64,000 bases of DNA from Centropus unirufus (taxonomy: Eukaryota > Chordata > Aves > Cuculiformes > Centropidae): the NCBI GenBank assembly GCA_013397695.1, contig VYZI01000005.1:4088215-4152214 (forward strand), written 5' to 3'. Below the pieces are notes generated by a model that searched no databases, was not told where the DNA came from, and saw only the letters and a program-made list of their open reading frames with translations. Positions 1 through 12,917 of the stretch are shown here, piece by piece; the stretch's first letter is position 1; every line of letters begins with the position of its first letter. A program made the position numbers and the translations under genes.

Positions 1-869
1 AAGGCTACAAAAGGGCCAAAGGATGGGGAATTTTGGAAGGATGAAGGAGAGAGACTTTCACATTTATACTCCTGATTTTTTGTTTGTAAGTGTGTACAAA
101 AGGAAAGTCCTGACAGATGTGTTACCTCAAGTTTGAGACAAGCTGAAGCAGAAAGGAAGATACTTCATGAATTTCAAGAGAAATTGCTAATTTCTAATTG
201 CTGATGCAATCTGCAATTTTAAAAAGGTTCTGCTTTTACAGTCTTTCCTGAGATATGTTCAGTTCATAAATTCTGGCAGGGAGAAGAAATGTTTTGGCTC
301 TTGATCATGAGACATTTTAAAAAGCAAGGGATGAGGGGAGAGTGAAGAGGGAGGAGGCATGCTCCCTCTTGGTTTAATTTGGCTTGTGAAGCTCCCTTTG
401 ATATTACACTGTGAAGTGCCATCTGTCACTGAAAAAAACGTTGGTGTTCTTATGATACAGATAGAAGAGAGACTTCCTGCACTTAGAAGTTCTTGGAGAA
501 AAATGGGACGAAAAGAAAAGTCTGTGCAAGAAACAACAAAAATATTCACGTCCTTCTCTGCCCTTTTCTATCTGTCACTTCACCCTAGAAGTGCAGGGGT
601 TAACTGTAATCCCTTGAATTGTTGATTCTGACCTCCTGGTATACCTCTCTTCTTTTATTTCTAACACTTCTACTCAAAGCACTATAAATTTAATTTCTTT
701 TTGAGAAAGAAACAGTTGTTCAGAGTAATTATCTAGCTTAGATGGTCAGCCTTGCTGAATTTCATGGAGAGATTTTTCTTTTGCATCTCTTGTTATTACT
801 GAACTTTTGCCTGAGTCCATCTTTGACTTCAGATCACGCAAATCTTTTGGAGGGAATAAAGCTACTTAG

Positions 870-1310
870 AATCATGGAATTGTTTGGTTGGAAAAGACCT
901 TTGAGATCATGGACTTCAACTCTACCTTTCCACTACTAAACCATCTCCCCAAGCACCTCATCTTCCCATTTTTTAAATTCCTTCAGGGATAGTGACTCCA
1001 CCACTTCCCTGGGCGGCCTCTGACAGTGCCTGATGACCCTTTCAGTGAAGAAATATCTCTTAATGTCCAACCTCTACCTCCCCGGACACAGCTTGAGGCC
1101 ATTCGCCCTTGTCCTGTCACCTGTCACTTGGGAGAAGAGACCAGCACCCACCTCTCCACAACCTCCTTCCAGGAAGCTGTAGGCAGTGATAAGGTCTCCC
1201 CTCAGCCTCCTCTTCTCCAGGCTGAAAAACCCCAGGTCCTTCAGCTGCTCCTTCTGAGACTTGTTTTCCAGCCCCTTCACCAGCTTTCTTGCCTTTCTAC
1301 CTGTACGGAC
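870..1310 (-). mobile_element. CR1 LINE fragment
   Basis: Reverse-complement CR1 3' region with the typical GGAAAAGACCTTTGAGATCAT and AATGTCCAACCT words. Translated on the - strand it gives degraded reverse-transcriptase C-terminal residues (LEKRRLRGDLI). Confidence 0.9.
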
Positions 1311-3154
1311 AGATTCACTACAAATATATACTCTACCCTGACCTTCCTTTTCCAGACGTATGGGCTGGAAATACAAGGGTAGAGAAGGAGAGAAGAAGAA
1401 TTGTTTGATTCCTGTGTTGGGTTTTTTTTTTTTTTTTTGTTTGGTTTGTTTTCCAATAATTGTGTCATGTAGCCTGTGCTACCTGGAAGGATGAATTCTG
1501 CCTGGAATAGGTGATCTGGTAATAAAGGACAGGTGTGGGCTACCAAAATGGCCAGTGACTGTTTGGGCATCCTAGGAGTTCACCTACTCGGGGTGTTTGT
1601 GTAAGAGTACATTCCCTGCTTGCCCCGAGGTATGGATGGCATAGCATAAGGAGGAAAGGTATGTCTAGAGCAGGGTTTTGTGAAGAGGAGTTGGCCTCAC
1701 TTTTATCTCTGCCTTTTTCTAAGTGATGCTGTGGCTTCTCTGATGGCTTAGGAGCTTTGGCAAGGCAAGGTTGGTGGCTGAAGCACAGTGGCTTATTAGA
1801 TGAAACAGCTTGTTTGGTAACTCTAACCAAAAGCTTGTTTACAAGTCCAGGTAAAACTGCTTTCTCCCCAACCATATTATTAGGTCTGATCAAAAGCACT
1901 TCTTTCCCACACAAGCCTTCCAAGACCTTTTTAAAAGGTGAGGGCTTTCCTTAGCTGGTTTTAATATTAGACCTCCCAGATGCCAAGGTGGAAGCATAGT
2001 TTGCAGTCTATTTCTGTCCACCTGCCCCAGTGGACAGCTTGTCTATTTAAAGGCCTTTTGGCTGACCTTTTCGTTTCTTCTTGTCTGAAAGAAATGCTTT
2101 AAATGTGTCTTGGGAGATGATGGATCTCCATGGATTCACGTCAGTCTTCCAGGTATTGTCTTCAGCTGTGGACATGCATCTTGAACCACTGCCCCAGGGG
2201 AAGGGAACAGCTGTCCCTGGCCTCTCCACAGACTTGTGTGGGTAATGTAGGCATGACTGAATGCCTGCAGGAAAATATGGGAGTGGGAAAAGATGGTTTT
2301 CCTTACATCACTGATTTTGCAAGAGGATGAAGTATGCAACCTTTTCTTTTTTTCTTTCTGTATAGTGTAATGAACGTGGGCATACGTGGCTGGCAGCAAA
2401 TTCCATATTTTGTCAGATATTTTGAGTTGTTTACAATCTGTCATCCTCAAGTCCCAGTTCTGCAGGGTTTGGAATTTCTGTAGTGTTTTATATGAAAGAT
2501 GTGCAAAAATCCCCGTGACACTGGACACCCAGCCTGCATTACAACCCTGACATTCTCATGTGGTTCATCTCAGATATCAAAGTTGATGCTATCTTTGCCC
2601 TGGGATGGATGTGAGGGGTTGACATTTAATTGAGCTTTACGAATTCCAGCCACTCCATTATTTTGCACCTTCCAGCATTTTTATACTGCAGTTTTTTTGC
2701 CACACTGCAAAGAAGGCAAACCAGCTTCCGTGCAGCCTTTGGAGGCTGCATTTTAACTTAAGACAGTTCCCTACTCAAACTGACTTGTCTGACATTTTCC
2801 ACTGAGGAGAGTCATTGCATCATCCTAGCTTTCAAACAGTTGCTCAAGATGAAGCTACAGCTTGTTTTTAGGATGCAGGACGTGGCCTGTTTTGAATTTG
2901 ATACATGTACAGATGTAGACATGTGTTGGGATGAGGGAGAAGGACACTCACTTTTCCCATTGCTTTTGGAGACTCCCAATTGCTGCAAAATGCCATCTTT
3001 GTTTATAAAGCTTTGAAGAAATGATTGCTTGAAGAATTTGCTTGAAGAATTGTGCAGGGCTGCAGGTGAGCTGGCTGGAGAAGACCTGGGCTGGCTGTGG
3101 AGAGCAGCTGACCTGCAGGGCCTGAGGCTGCTGCGTGTTGTGCTTCTGCCTGCC

Positions 3155-3565
3155 CACACAACGTTCCCTGTGAGGACAGGCTGAGAGAGTTGGGCTTATT
3201 CAGCCTAGAGAAGGCTCCTTGGACTCCCAGTATTTAAAGGTGACCTACAGGAAAGCTGGGGAGGGGCTCTTTAGCAGGGAGTGCAGGGATAATATGAGAG
3301 AAAATGGTTTTAAGCTGAAAGAGGGGGGACTTAGATTAGACATTAGGAGGGAATTGTTTACCAGGAGGATGGTTGGGCACTGGCACAGCTTCCCCAGCGA
3401 AGTTATGGATGTGCCACCCCTAGAGTTGTTCAAGACCAGGTTGAATAAGGCTTTGAGAAGCCTGATCCACTGGAAGATGTCTCTACCCGTGGCAGGGGGT
3501 TGAAATTGGATGATTTTTAAAGGTTCCTTCCACCAGCTTATCTTCTCCCTCTCCACATGATAGGT
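3155..3565 (+). mobile_element. CR1 LINE fragment
   Basis: Sense CR1 3' region: AGGCTGAGAGAGTTGGGCTTATT through LRLDIRRELFTRRMVGHWH to a CCTTCCACC end. Confidence 0.9.
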
Positions 3566-4202
3566 GTGTCAGCTCAGGGCTCGAACCTCTGGACATTTCT
3601 GGTGTTGAACCCATGATTTGAGGCCGGTCAGCTGTTTTAAGGGAAAAAAACAGCTTCCTGACCTTCTTCAAGCAGACAGTCATTGGACACACTGTTTTCT
3701 GGTGATTCAGGCTGAATTGCATTTCAGTGCTCCCACCACTGTGGCTGGTCTTCAGCCCCTTCCAGAATGGTGGGGCTGCAGCTGGGGGCTGAGGAGCCTG
3801 TCGTCTCCTTGCTGGAAAAGGCAGGCTCCCTTGAGAGAACAGAAACAATGCTGTTAAATGTAACGGGGTGACTTCTGCTAGAGCTGCTCTGCTTCTGAAT
3901 ATCTAAATGGGTTAAAAAATGGACAATCCCTAAATTTTACACTCTCGTGAACTTCGCATAAGAGATGGTATGCAAGAAGCTGCAACATCTCTGTTGTAAT
4001 TAACACAGTGTTCGCAAGTCGGACACATATTCCTTGCTCCTTTCAGGAAAGGCTTTTAAGTAGGTTCATTGAAAGTCACTTTTTCTGTACTCTCACTTTC
4101 CTGCCAAGAGCTGATTGGAGAGGTTATGAAGATGCCGTTAATTTAAATGATAAGAATGGATCACTGTGTCTTGCCACTCAACCTGTTTTTTCCCTCTTGA
4201 AG

Positions 4203-4333
4203 GTTATGGAGGCAGAACAGACCAAAACAAGAAGTGAGCTGGTTCACAAGGAGACTGCAGCCAAATACAATGCTGCTATGGGAAGGATGAAACAACTGGA
4301 GAAGAAGCTGAAAAGAGCCATCAATAAATCAAA
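4203..4333 (+). CDS. SH3BP5: SH3BP5 internal exon (coiled-coil segment)
   Basis: SH3BP5 is an adaptor that binds the BTK SH3 domain, acts as a guanine exchange factor for RAB11 and, at the mitochondrial outer membrane, docks JNK. The exon encodes 43 codons plus 2 nt and begins VMEAEQTKTRSELVHKETAA, nearly identical to the human protein from about residue 165. It is highly charged with a coiled-coil heptad pattern. The acceptor is TCTTGAAG and the donor is AA|GTACGT. The split Lys codon is completed by the exon at 8846. This is the first SH3BP5 exon in the window; about 160 upstream residues are missing because the window starts inside the gene. Confidence 0.96.
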
Positions 4334-6762
4334 GTACGTTTACATTTGGAGATGAGTTTAGTGATAAAATCTGAATACCCGTTCTCTGGGGGTTTTGGAA
4401 CTTGTGAAGCTGTTGCCCTTTGTACCTCTTCCTTTGAACTCCTGTCTACGTGCACCAGCCTCACAGCACAATTGGTTCTGCTATTTGTGCTTGCATTTAT
4501 GGTCCTTCCAAGTGTCTTTTGAAGCTCCTGACTTGACAGACTCGTGAACTAAGCAGGATAAGAAACCTTTTCTGGTCTCTTTCTAGTGCAATGAACGCTT
4601 TGGTAGTGTCTGAGAAACAGGCTCACGGGATTTGCATAGAAGCTGCCTATAAGGCTGCAGAGCTCTGCGTGTAGAATTTTTGCAACAGAGGATTGTTTGC
4701 TGTTTAGTTCTTATTTTTAGACAGGAGAGCAACAAAGCAAGTGACAGAAACCCAAAAGGTGTGAGACTGCGTCAGCGGAGCACGTTGTACATCAGATTTG
4801 TTTGCTTCCTGATGCTGCCGCAGCAGAGCTGTGCGAGAGCTGTTCTTGGGCAAGGAAACACACTTCAGAGAGCATAGCTAAGCAGCAAGTGTCACCAATA
4901 AATGCACTTGCATTTGAAATTCGATTCTACTCTGTTGTGAAGTGAAACAGCTTTTTGCTCAGAACCTGTTTAAAATTTTGGCCCTCTTTACAGCCAATTC
5001 TTGATCCTCTTTATATTTCACAGTCTCTATATTCTTTCTATTTCCAGACTGTAGCTTGTCTAAACAATCTGCTTGCTGTATTTATCTTGTAATCCTTCCA
5101 TCTAAAAATGACTTTTTGGTGAAATCGGTCAACTAAAGATCTATTTTGATAGGTGTTTGCTCAATTCAAGAAAGGACTAGCACTCCTCAAGGGAGTCTCC
5201 AGCATGTTTGGAACAGTGTAGCTGAGCTGTGTGCTGTTCGTCTAGCACTGCACAAGGGCTGTGAAAGACACCATCAGATCACTAAATGACAGACTCGGAG
5301 CAATATCTGAGAAGCAGTTTGGCTGCTAGGAGTTCCTTCCTTAGGATAAGATTTAAAATAAATACCCTGGTCAGATGCCAGTGGGGTCCTACGTACCTTT
5401 TTTTTACAAAAATGAGGATACTGAACTTGATGCCCCAGCTACCTCTCGTGTGATTTGAGTTTTCATTTCCTTGCTGAATCTACCATCATGGGGCTGGTGT
5501 CTTCTTTCATTCTCCTTGAGATAAACTGGTTTTCAGTGGAGTAGAAGGATACCAACGTATTTGATTGCTTCATAGCAATGACAGAGCTGACTTGCAGCAT
5601 AAACTGCCCAGCTAAGATGTTTTGGAGATCCTTTAATAAGGGGGGTACAGAAATGCCAGCTCTAACCTGGTATTAAAGAGGAAGATGCCCCATGGGACAA
5701 ACAGGCTTATTGCAGCTGTATTTGAAGTGACGCTTGGTAGGGATGCTGGAAAGGTCAGCCACCTCTTAGCGCTGCAATTTTCATGTGAAGGAAAATTGAA
5801 AACGTCGGTGCTGTCAAGTGGCAACATAAAACTGGGAAATGTGGCTGCTTGTATTGTAGGGCATAACTGGCTACTAGCTACTTTTCAGAAGGATTTGACA
5901 CCAGCAAACTGCTCTGCCCTTCTCCCTGGGTGGTGTGGAAGAATTGGCTGTAATGCCTGGGCTTTCAGACCCATGTTGTCCATCCTATCCGCATAAACTT
6001 GTGGGCAGGCATGCTGAAAGAGTTGCTCTTTTACATGCAATAAATTACTTGCATTTGCTCCTCAATTCATTCTGCATTAAGGTGCTTAAAGCACTGCTAT
6101 TTGAAAGTGAGGCTGGGACAACCTGGAGGAAAGTCATTTAGGTAATTCGCCGTGTGAAGTTGATGAGTGGATGATTATGGATTGTCTTGTTTTGGTTTTG
6201 CTTTCAATTTTGTTTCTGGATGCTTACTTGCTTGTGAATGTGCATACGGCTGCATGTTCTTAACTGTTGCCAGATCTCCTGGCTCAGTGCCTCTGAGCTG
6301 CAGGATAATAAGCTTGCCTGTGTTAGCTGGTTTTTGGAAGTCACTTTCTGCTCCAGTGACTTGGACAAAGTGCCTTTCACTTTTCCTGTCATCTACTTAA
6401 AAAGCCCTTTGCTTGCCTATCCAATGTCACGCTCTTAAACAAAGGATGATGGAAGGTGCTGATTGCATTAGGGAAGGATTTGCCAGCCCTGCTGTGTCAT
6501 GGGCCACGTTTCAATAGGCACAGGGTTGTGGCTGTAAGAGAATGAAGTGACCTGGGGAGATGCGAGTCCCTACCCTGCCAGTGCATTGCTTTCTGCCGGC
6601 CTTGGATGCCCAGCTGTGCTAGCGATGAGGGAGGAGGAGTGCGTATGTCTGAGCTCCTACGCATCAGGCTGTTGGTATCCTTTTCCTTGCCTAGGTCGCA
6701 CCTTTTTGTCCCTTACCTGTAAAGGTGCCTGCTCATATGGGCACGGGTGTGTTAACGCACAT

Positions 6763-6795
6763 TCATATATATATAATATATGTATTATATATAGT
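6763..6795. repeat. TA-rich microsatellite
   Basis: Alternating ATATATATAATATATGTATTATATATAG-type tract within an SH3BP5 intron. Confidence 0.85.
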
Positions 6796-7909
6796 TTTCT
6801 TCACACAAACACACAGCTGCTTGTTTGCTGATAGAAAGGGGACTTTCCCCTAGACTTGTGAAAACTGCTGGGAGATTAGGATTCAAACCTGGTTTCTCCT
6901 TCCCAGTTGACACCAGGGTAAAGAAGGGGGAGAAGAGAATCGGGTCATTTGAGGTGAGTGGGTTTCACGGGTTTCCCTACACGTTTCCCTGAAACATTAT
7001 TCTGTCAGTCTCTGGACCCTCTCATTGCTTTGGGGTTTGGCTGAAGGAGTCCTTTAACTGTTGGGTTCAGGCTCCCAGCTGTGGTTTTATCGTGCCTGGC
7101 AGGTCCATCTGTGTAGAATTTGGCAGGGCTCTGTCCCAGTGAGGGAAGGCAGAGGTGAGGTTTGACTGGATCAGTGTCACTGGAAACATCACAGACTCGG
7201 CTGTAAGCTCCAAGTGACACCAGGGGAGTTCGGTTGAAATAACCTGGTCTCAGGGGAGTGCAGCTTGGTTATTTTCTCTGATGGTGTAGCACTTCAAAGC
7301 ACCAGAAAGCCACGCTTTCCCTCTCCTGTGGTTCTGGTGCACAGTCCAAAATAGAGCTGCAGGAGGATTTACAGCTCAGAAGAGGCTTGTTGTCAGGGTA
7401 GAAGGGCAGTTCAGGTGCTATTTCGTATAAATCCATATCTGATCATTTATCCTTCTCATGCTTTGCAGGAGAACTTCAGAGAGGTGGAGAGGGTAGAGAG
7501 TGAGCCCTGCTTAAAAAAAACATCCATGGCTTTTCTTGCTGCCCAGGGTTATATCAGATGATGTTGGCTTGTGGGCTTCAAAATTTTGAAGCTGGAATGT
7601 GGTTTTGTACTGCACCTCTTGTGGCCCTGCCCTCCTGTAACCTTGTAAGCAAGTTTTGTTGTCTATGGTGGGCAACAGAGTGGGTGCAACACTGTCCTCT
7701 GTGTCCAAGGGAAGAGTTGCAGAACTGTGCAGCGTGAGGGAAGAGCCTGGTGGGGCACTGGAGGGGCGGGCTGTGACCTGGCATGTGGTGCTCTGACGCC
7801 TCTCATCACCCCCTCCTCCACTGAAAAAAACTTAAGAACTGCACCTCTGCTCAAACGTGTAAACATGGGGAAGTCTAAGGATGACCTTTGGGGAATTTGT
7901 GTGCCATGG

Positions 7910-8585
7910 ACTTGAAAATAATATGGATACAGGGAGGGTATCTGTGCCTGAAGCTTGATATTGCATTGAATATGAATATAAGCCAGCAGTGTGCCAAGAA
8001 GGCCAATGGCACCTTGAACTATATCAGAAACAGCGTGGCCAGCAGGACTACGGAGGTGATTCTGCCCCTGTGTTCCTCACTGGTGAGGCTGCACCTCGAA
8101 TCCTGTATCCAGTTCTGGCCCCCAAACTACATGAAGGACACTGAGGCGCTGGAGCACATCCAGAGAAGGGCAACGAAGCCAGTGAAGGGGATGGAGAACA
8201 AATCTTATGAGGGGCAGCTGAGAGAGCTGGGGTTGTTTAGCCTGGAGAAGACTGAGGGGAGACCTTATCACTGCCTCCAACTGCCTGAAAGGAGGTTGTG
8301 GAGAGGTGGGTGCTGGTCTCTTCTCCCAAGAGACAGGTGATAGGTCAAGGGGCAATGGCCTCAGGTTATGCCAGGGAAGGCTGAGGTTGAATATTAGGAA
8401 AAAATTCCTCACTGAAATGGTCATCAGGCTCTGGCAGAGGCTGCCCAGGGAAGTGATGGAGTCCCCATCCCTGGAGGTATTTAAAAGACAGACAGATAAG
8501 CTACTTAAGGATATGATTTAGTCTTGGACAGGTATGGTTGAACTCAGTCTCAAAGGTCTTTGCCATCCTAGCCATTCTATGATTT
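7910..8585 (+). mobile_element. CR1 LINE fragment
   Basis: Sense CR1 with the end of the reverse-transcriptase ORF (QRRATKPVKGMENKSYEGQL, LRELGLFSLEK) and a 3' end CCATTCTATGATT. It is the most complete CR1 in the SH3BP5 introns. Confidence 0.92.
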
Positions 8586-8845
8586 AAATAGCTTGCAGAT
8601 CTGAGGCCTGAAGGAATCGCTGTCAACTCCAAAACCTGGAATCCAGCAATTTGTATTTAGGTCAAAAGACCCATGAGAAGCAGGTAAGTTAGAGGGGAGA
8701 AGAGAGACACTGAGAGCACGTGTAGGTGTTCTGTCACCAGGGATTACAGTGAAACACAAGGTAGCTGTGTTACTGCTACAAAGAGAACAACTCCCACGCC
8801 AGCTCTGCATTGGTTGTAAACAATTGCTCTTTGTTTTTTCCACAG

Positions 8846-8888
8846 ACCCTACTTTGAACTCAAGGCGAAGTACTACGTCCAACTGGAG
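8846..8888 (+). CDS. SH3BP5: SH3BP5 internal micro-exon
   Basis: A 43-nt exon too small for simple ORF calling. After one base that completes the Lys codon it encodes PYFELKAKYYVQLE, which matches the human protein directly after NKSK. The acceptor is TTTTTTCCACAG and the donor is GAG|GTACGG. It lies in the coiled-coil region that forms the RAB11-binding surface in the family. Confidence 0.96.
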
Positions 8889-10410
8889 GTACGGCTGTAA
8901 CTCGGGTCCATCAGAAACTCTTTACTGCTTACAGTAAATATTGAAATTTCAGCTAAAGTGCTCCAACAGCTGCATTTTAGCTCTGTACAAAATTAGTTCA
9001 ATTCAAATCCTCTTGAGCAATTTGCTAAGCACATTTTGAAGATAAAGAGCTGAGAGGCTTTGTTTCTTTGTGTGAAATAAGGGTTTAAAACCTGCTGCTT
9101 ACTGCCAGAACCAAACAAATATGGTTTGACTGATTTTACTCCTTGTAGTTAAAAATCCCTGGGGATGGTTTTTTTTCCTCCCTATGTTTTAGGCATCAGC
9201 CTGTTTAACTGTGTTTGGGATGTTCTTTTGTGTTCACTGGTTGAGTCAAATAATAGAATAAGCAACCTGCTTCTAGTACTCAATAATGAATTCTTGATTT
9301 TTTTGTTTGGCAGAATTGGGATTTGGGGCTTGGCTGGATAGGCTGCCAGGACTTTTGTTTTGTTTTTTTTTTTTTTTATCTCTGTGCTGCATTCTGGTGC
9401 AATCGTGTCTGGGCACAGGGTATGCCTTGCAGGGTGCAGCGGCCCCAGGGTGTGGGATGTGCACAGGGTGAGGTGGAACACTTTGCCTTGCGCTGTGGGC
9501 TGTGGGTGCAGGAAGGTTCCAGCAGGGTGCTAGGTCAGCAGGAGCCTAGCAAGGTGATTCCCATTCCTTCTCTGGGATGCAAAGTATGTCCCACACCTTG
9601 TTTTGTGAGCCTTTCCCTGGGCTGCTTGAGATGTACCAGCTCTTTGTAAGCCTTGAAGGCTCTGCGATGCATCTTCTCCTCACTGGGATCCAGGCTTGGG
9701 CTTCCCTCTGCTCCTCTGTCTTGTCCATCTGTGGAGCCATGGTCAGCAGCTGCTGCTGTGCGGAGCTAAACCCTCTCCCATCCTGGGCTGGTTGGCAGCT
9801 CAGTAATCCCTTCTGGCTTGAGGCACCTTATGAGAAATCCCCTTTCCTCTGTGGGCAAAGACCACTGTTTGAAGGCCCGTTTCTTCTCCATAACAGCTGC
9901 TCAGTGCCGTCAGGGGTCGGGTCTGGCTGCTTTCCAGTCCGCTGGTTTAGTAACCAAGAAGGTAATGGGTTTGGTGCTCATATGAGGGGAGAGTGAGGTT
10001 TAGTGCCCTTTAGGGCTGACCAACAGCCATGCTGTGCCCTGCAGGCAGGGGCTGCCAGAGCAAAGCCCTTGGGGGTTGTGGGATAAGCAGTGACATCCTC
10101 CTGAGAGCTGCACTCCTGTTAACAAGAGATCTTGCATGTTACAAGTGATACCCTGGCTCTGTGTTTGGTTAGAACATATTATTGCACTCTGGAAGCAGCC
10201 CCAAGCCCTGGCTGCCATGCTTTGCCTTCCTCCTGTCTCCTTCACAAGCGCCGCTGCTTGGGCTGGGATGCCCTTGAATTACAAACTCTCTCATCACCCA
10301 AATACCAGCCTTGGTTTATGCCACGGTGCAGAGCTAAGTCACATGGATGTGTAATGGAGACCTGCATCGTTCATAACGAAAGCACATCTAATACCTGTCT
10401 TCCTTGTTAG
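8889..10410 (+). other. SH3BP5: SH3BP5 intron
   Basis: Phase-0 intron. It holds a T-rich tract near 9356-9376 and no recognisable repeat copy or extra exon. Confidence 0.8.
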
Positions 10411-10630
10411 CAACTGAAGAAGACGGTGGATGACCTGCAGGCAAAACTGGCCCTGGCAAAAGGAGAGTATAAGACTGCCTTGAAAAACCTGGAGATGATC
10501 TCCGATGAGATTCACGAGAGGAGGAGGTCCACTGCCATGGGGCCCCGAGGATGTGGCGTGGGTGCTGAAGGGAACAATACTTCTGTGGAAGACCTGTCAG
10601 CAAGTAAACCCGAGTCGGACACTATCTCCA
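10411..10630 (+). CDS. SH3BP5: SH3BP5 exon (end of coiled coil, start of C-terminal tail)
   Basis: Encodes 73 codons plus 1 nt. It starts QLKKTVDDLQAKLALAKGEY and continues through EMISDEIHERRRS, then a Gly-rich stretch with GPRGCGVGAEG. All of this is conserved with human SH3BP5. The acceptor is CTTGTTAG and the donor is TCCA|GTGAGT. The coiled coil ends about two-thirds of the way through and the low-complexity tail begins. The split codon at the downstream junction reads ATG (Met) where the human protein has Val. Confidence 0.96.
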
Positions 10631-11986
10631 GTGAGTATAGAGTGCTTCCATGCCTGGGAATATCCCAGAGATGATGGTAGCTCTGTGTACCGTGCAGTTT
10701 GAATTCTGCAGTGTGTAGGTACAGTTCTGCAACCTGCAAATGCAGAAAGAGGCTGAACATCTCTGCAGTAACCATGATGTCACCTGCCTCTGTTGGCACC
10801 CTTCGTGTCCTGGGCTGCCACACAGGGAATATTTGGGAACATCTGCCTTGAGCTGGTTCATTAATGTTGCTGCTTTGCTACCACTGCTCTTCCAAGGCGG
10901 TTCCCAGCCTCTCTTACAAAGGCAGGAATCACAAAGAGGCATAACTGAAGACACCTTAGGTCACCGTAAATGTCTTGTTATTCCTGGGACTTCTTCAGAT
11001 CATTCTGATTCCAGCACGCACTTTTGTTTTGTAGAGGCTGATGCAGGTAACAACCCTTCAGATCCCCGTGGGAATAAGCATGTGCAGAAGTCTTTGATTC
11101 ACATCTCCCCATCCTGGAATGAGCCAGGACTGCAAAATGTTGAAGTATAGCAAAATCCACACCCCAGTGTTGCACAAAGTAGAACCTTGTTTAATGGATT
11201 CCTCCTTCTGCTGCTAACAAAGAGCCTGGAGCTTAACCCAGCCAGACCGCTTGGAGTCCGTTCGCTTTAATTAGAGTTCAGATCTAGGCAAACACAATCA
11301 GGGAAAATCGTATCTGGGCAGGGGCTTTTAGATTTGGTGTTGCTTGGTGATCCTCTTCCCAAAAAAGAGATCTTGAAAGTTCATGCTGGATTTTAACTGC
11401 AAAAATGGGAAGATAAGGTGGAAGCAATCAGCTCCTGGAGCGGTCTTTCCAAGTAGTGCCTTAAATAATCAGGAGTCTGTGCTGGGATTGAGATGAAGAG
11501 GGCACAGGGGACCCTGCCCTGAGTTAGGTACCTGCAGACCACAAGTGAACGAGGCCAACTGGGCAGGGGCAGCAGGGACAGGAAAAATCCAGGAGCATCT
11601 TAGCTTGAGGAGCAGTAGCTGTGTGGAGCTGGTCTCTCAGGGCATGGCTGGCAGGTGCGCTGTTCCTCAAAGCAGAATGGGGCCTTCACGATCCATGTGT
11701 GTGCGCGTATGGATGGTGCAAGCCTGAGAGAGTGGAGATGCACTGGCAGAGGCTGCCCAGGAAGGTGGTGGAGTCTCCATCCCTGGAGGTGTTAAAAAAT
11801 GTGTAGACAGGGCACTCTGGGACGTGGTTCAGGAGGCACGGTGGTGCTGGGCTGGCAGTTGGACCGGGTGATCTTGGAGGTCTTTTCTAACCTGAATGAT
11901 CCTGTGACTCTGTGAAAGTGTCTCTGCCAGGGGAGGCGGAAGAGGGGGGTTGGATCACTAACCGGAATATGCTTTGAACATTGCAG
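10631..11986 (+). other. SH3BP5: SH3BP5 intron
   Basis: Phase-1 intron. Apart from a + strand CR1 tail fragment at about 11740-11920 I see no structured feature. Confidence 0.8.
11740..11920 (+). mobile_element. CR1 LINE 3' fragment
   Basis: Short sense piece: GGCAGAGGCTGCCCAG through GATCTTGGAGGTCTTTTC. Confidence 0.85.
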
Positions 11987-12247
11987 TGGCTTCAGAGGTG
12001 TTTGAGGATGACAACGGCAGCAGCCTTGTGTCCGAAGAAGATTCGGAAACTCGGTCGGTGTCCAGCCTCAGCTCTGGTCCTACGAGTCCCTGTGAGGTGC
12101 CCACTCAGTTTCCTCCCACAACACGACCTGGAAGCCTGGATCTGCCCAGCCCGGTGTCCCTCTCTGAGTTTGGGATGATCTTTCCTGTCCTCGGCCCCCG
12201 AAGTGAATGCAGCGGGGCATCGTCCCCCGAGTGCGAAGCTGAAAGAG
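11987..12247 (+). CDS. SH3BP5: SH3BP5 exon with JNK-docking (KIM) motif
   Basis: Encodes the Ser- and acid-rich tail segment, with ASEVFEDDNGSSLVSEEDSE followed by a Ser/Pro stretch and RPGSLDLPSPVSLSEFG. The PGSLDLP segment corresponds to the kinase-interaction motif by which Sab recruits JNK in mammals, and it is intact. The exon ends GAA AGA G|GTACGC, phase 1, joining GGGAT at 12918. Conservation with human is high throughout. Confidence 0.96.
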
Positions 12248-12917
12248 GTACGCGCAGCTCGATACGCCCCGGGGACTTGGTTTTTAGCTTTATAAAGGGA
12301 ATGGGAAAACCTCGGCTCCTCTGGGCTTTGCCAGCTCGCTGAGCTCTGACCCCCTGGCCACTTCCTTGGGGAAGGCAGTTCGAAGTTCTTGAAGACGCCC
12401 CACAGTGAATGGCATCTAAAACGTGTCCATTATTTTCCTTCTGGCTGGGAAGGTCCCCCAGCTCTCTCTCAGTGGAGGGGGTTGAGGTTTCTCACAATGG
12501 AAGGCATCAGTGGGATTCTGAGGATTCATTTAAGGAAAATCCAAGTTTAATTTTTTTTTCTTAAATTTCTGTCCTGCTCTCCTGAAAATCCTGCTTTGCA
12601 GGAAAAAAAAAATGAAATAAGGAGCTAAAAGGAACCTCTTGCAGGCCCTGCCAGCCCTTGCTGACACATTCAGACTGGAGGATTAACACCACTCCTGGGT
12701 GCTCCGACCTGAGGCTGTTTACGCTGGGATTTGCTGATGCCAGCACAAGGCACGTGTGGTCTGGAAGGGCAACTTCAGCTCCCTTAAAACATCTTAAAGC
12801 TCCTGCCCCTGTATTTTCTTGCACGCTTCAGCAAATAAAGCTGCAGTGGGGCCGCTTGAAGCTTAAATCGCTGAATGAAATCCGGGTTTAACATCCAGTT
12901 TAACCCTTTCTTTGCAG
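12248..12917 (+). other. SH3BP5: SH3BP5 last intron
   Basis: Phase-1 intron of 670 bp with a T-run near 12550 and a short A-run near 12602. No other feature seen. Confidence 0.85.

Larger units (their letters stand above)
1..4202 (+). other. SH3BP5: SH3BP5 intron (5' part beyond window)
   Basis: This is non-coding sequence upstream of the first visible SH3BP5 exon. None of the amino-terminal coiled-coil exons of the family can be found here, so the gene's earlier exons lie before base 1. It holds two CR1 fragments (about 870-1310 and 3155-3565) and a T-rich run near 1423-1450. I see nothing else coding on either strand. It ends in a pyrimidine-rich acceptor just before 4203. Confidence 0.8.
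4334..8845 (+). other. SH3BP5: SH3BP5 intron
   Basis: Intron between two exons whose phases match (2 nt plus 1 nt of a Lys codon). It carries a short (TA)n tract near 6763-6795 and a longer + strand CR1 copy at about 7910-8585. The short open frames in it have no coding character that I recognise. Confidence 0.85.
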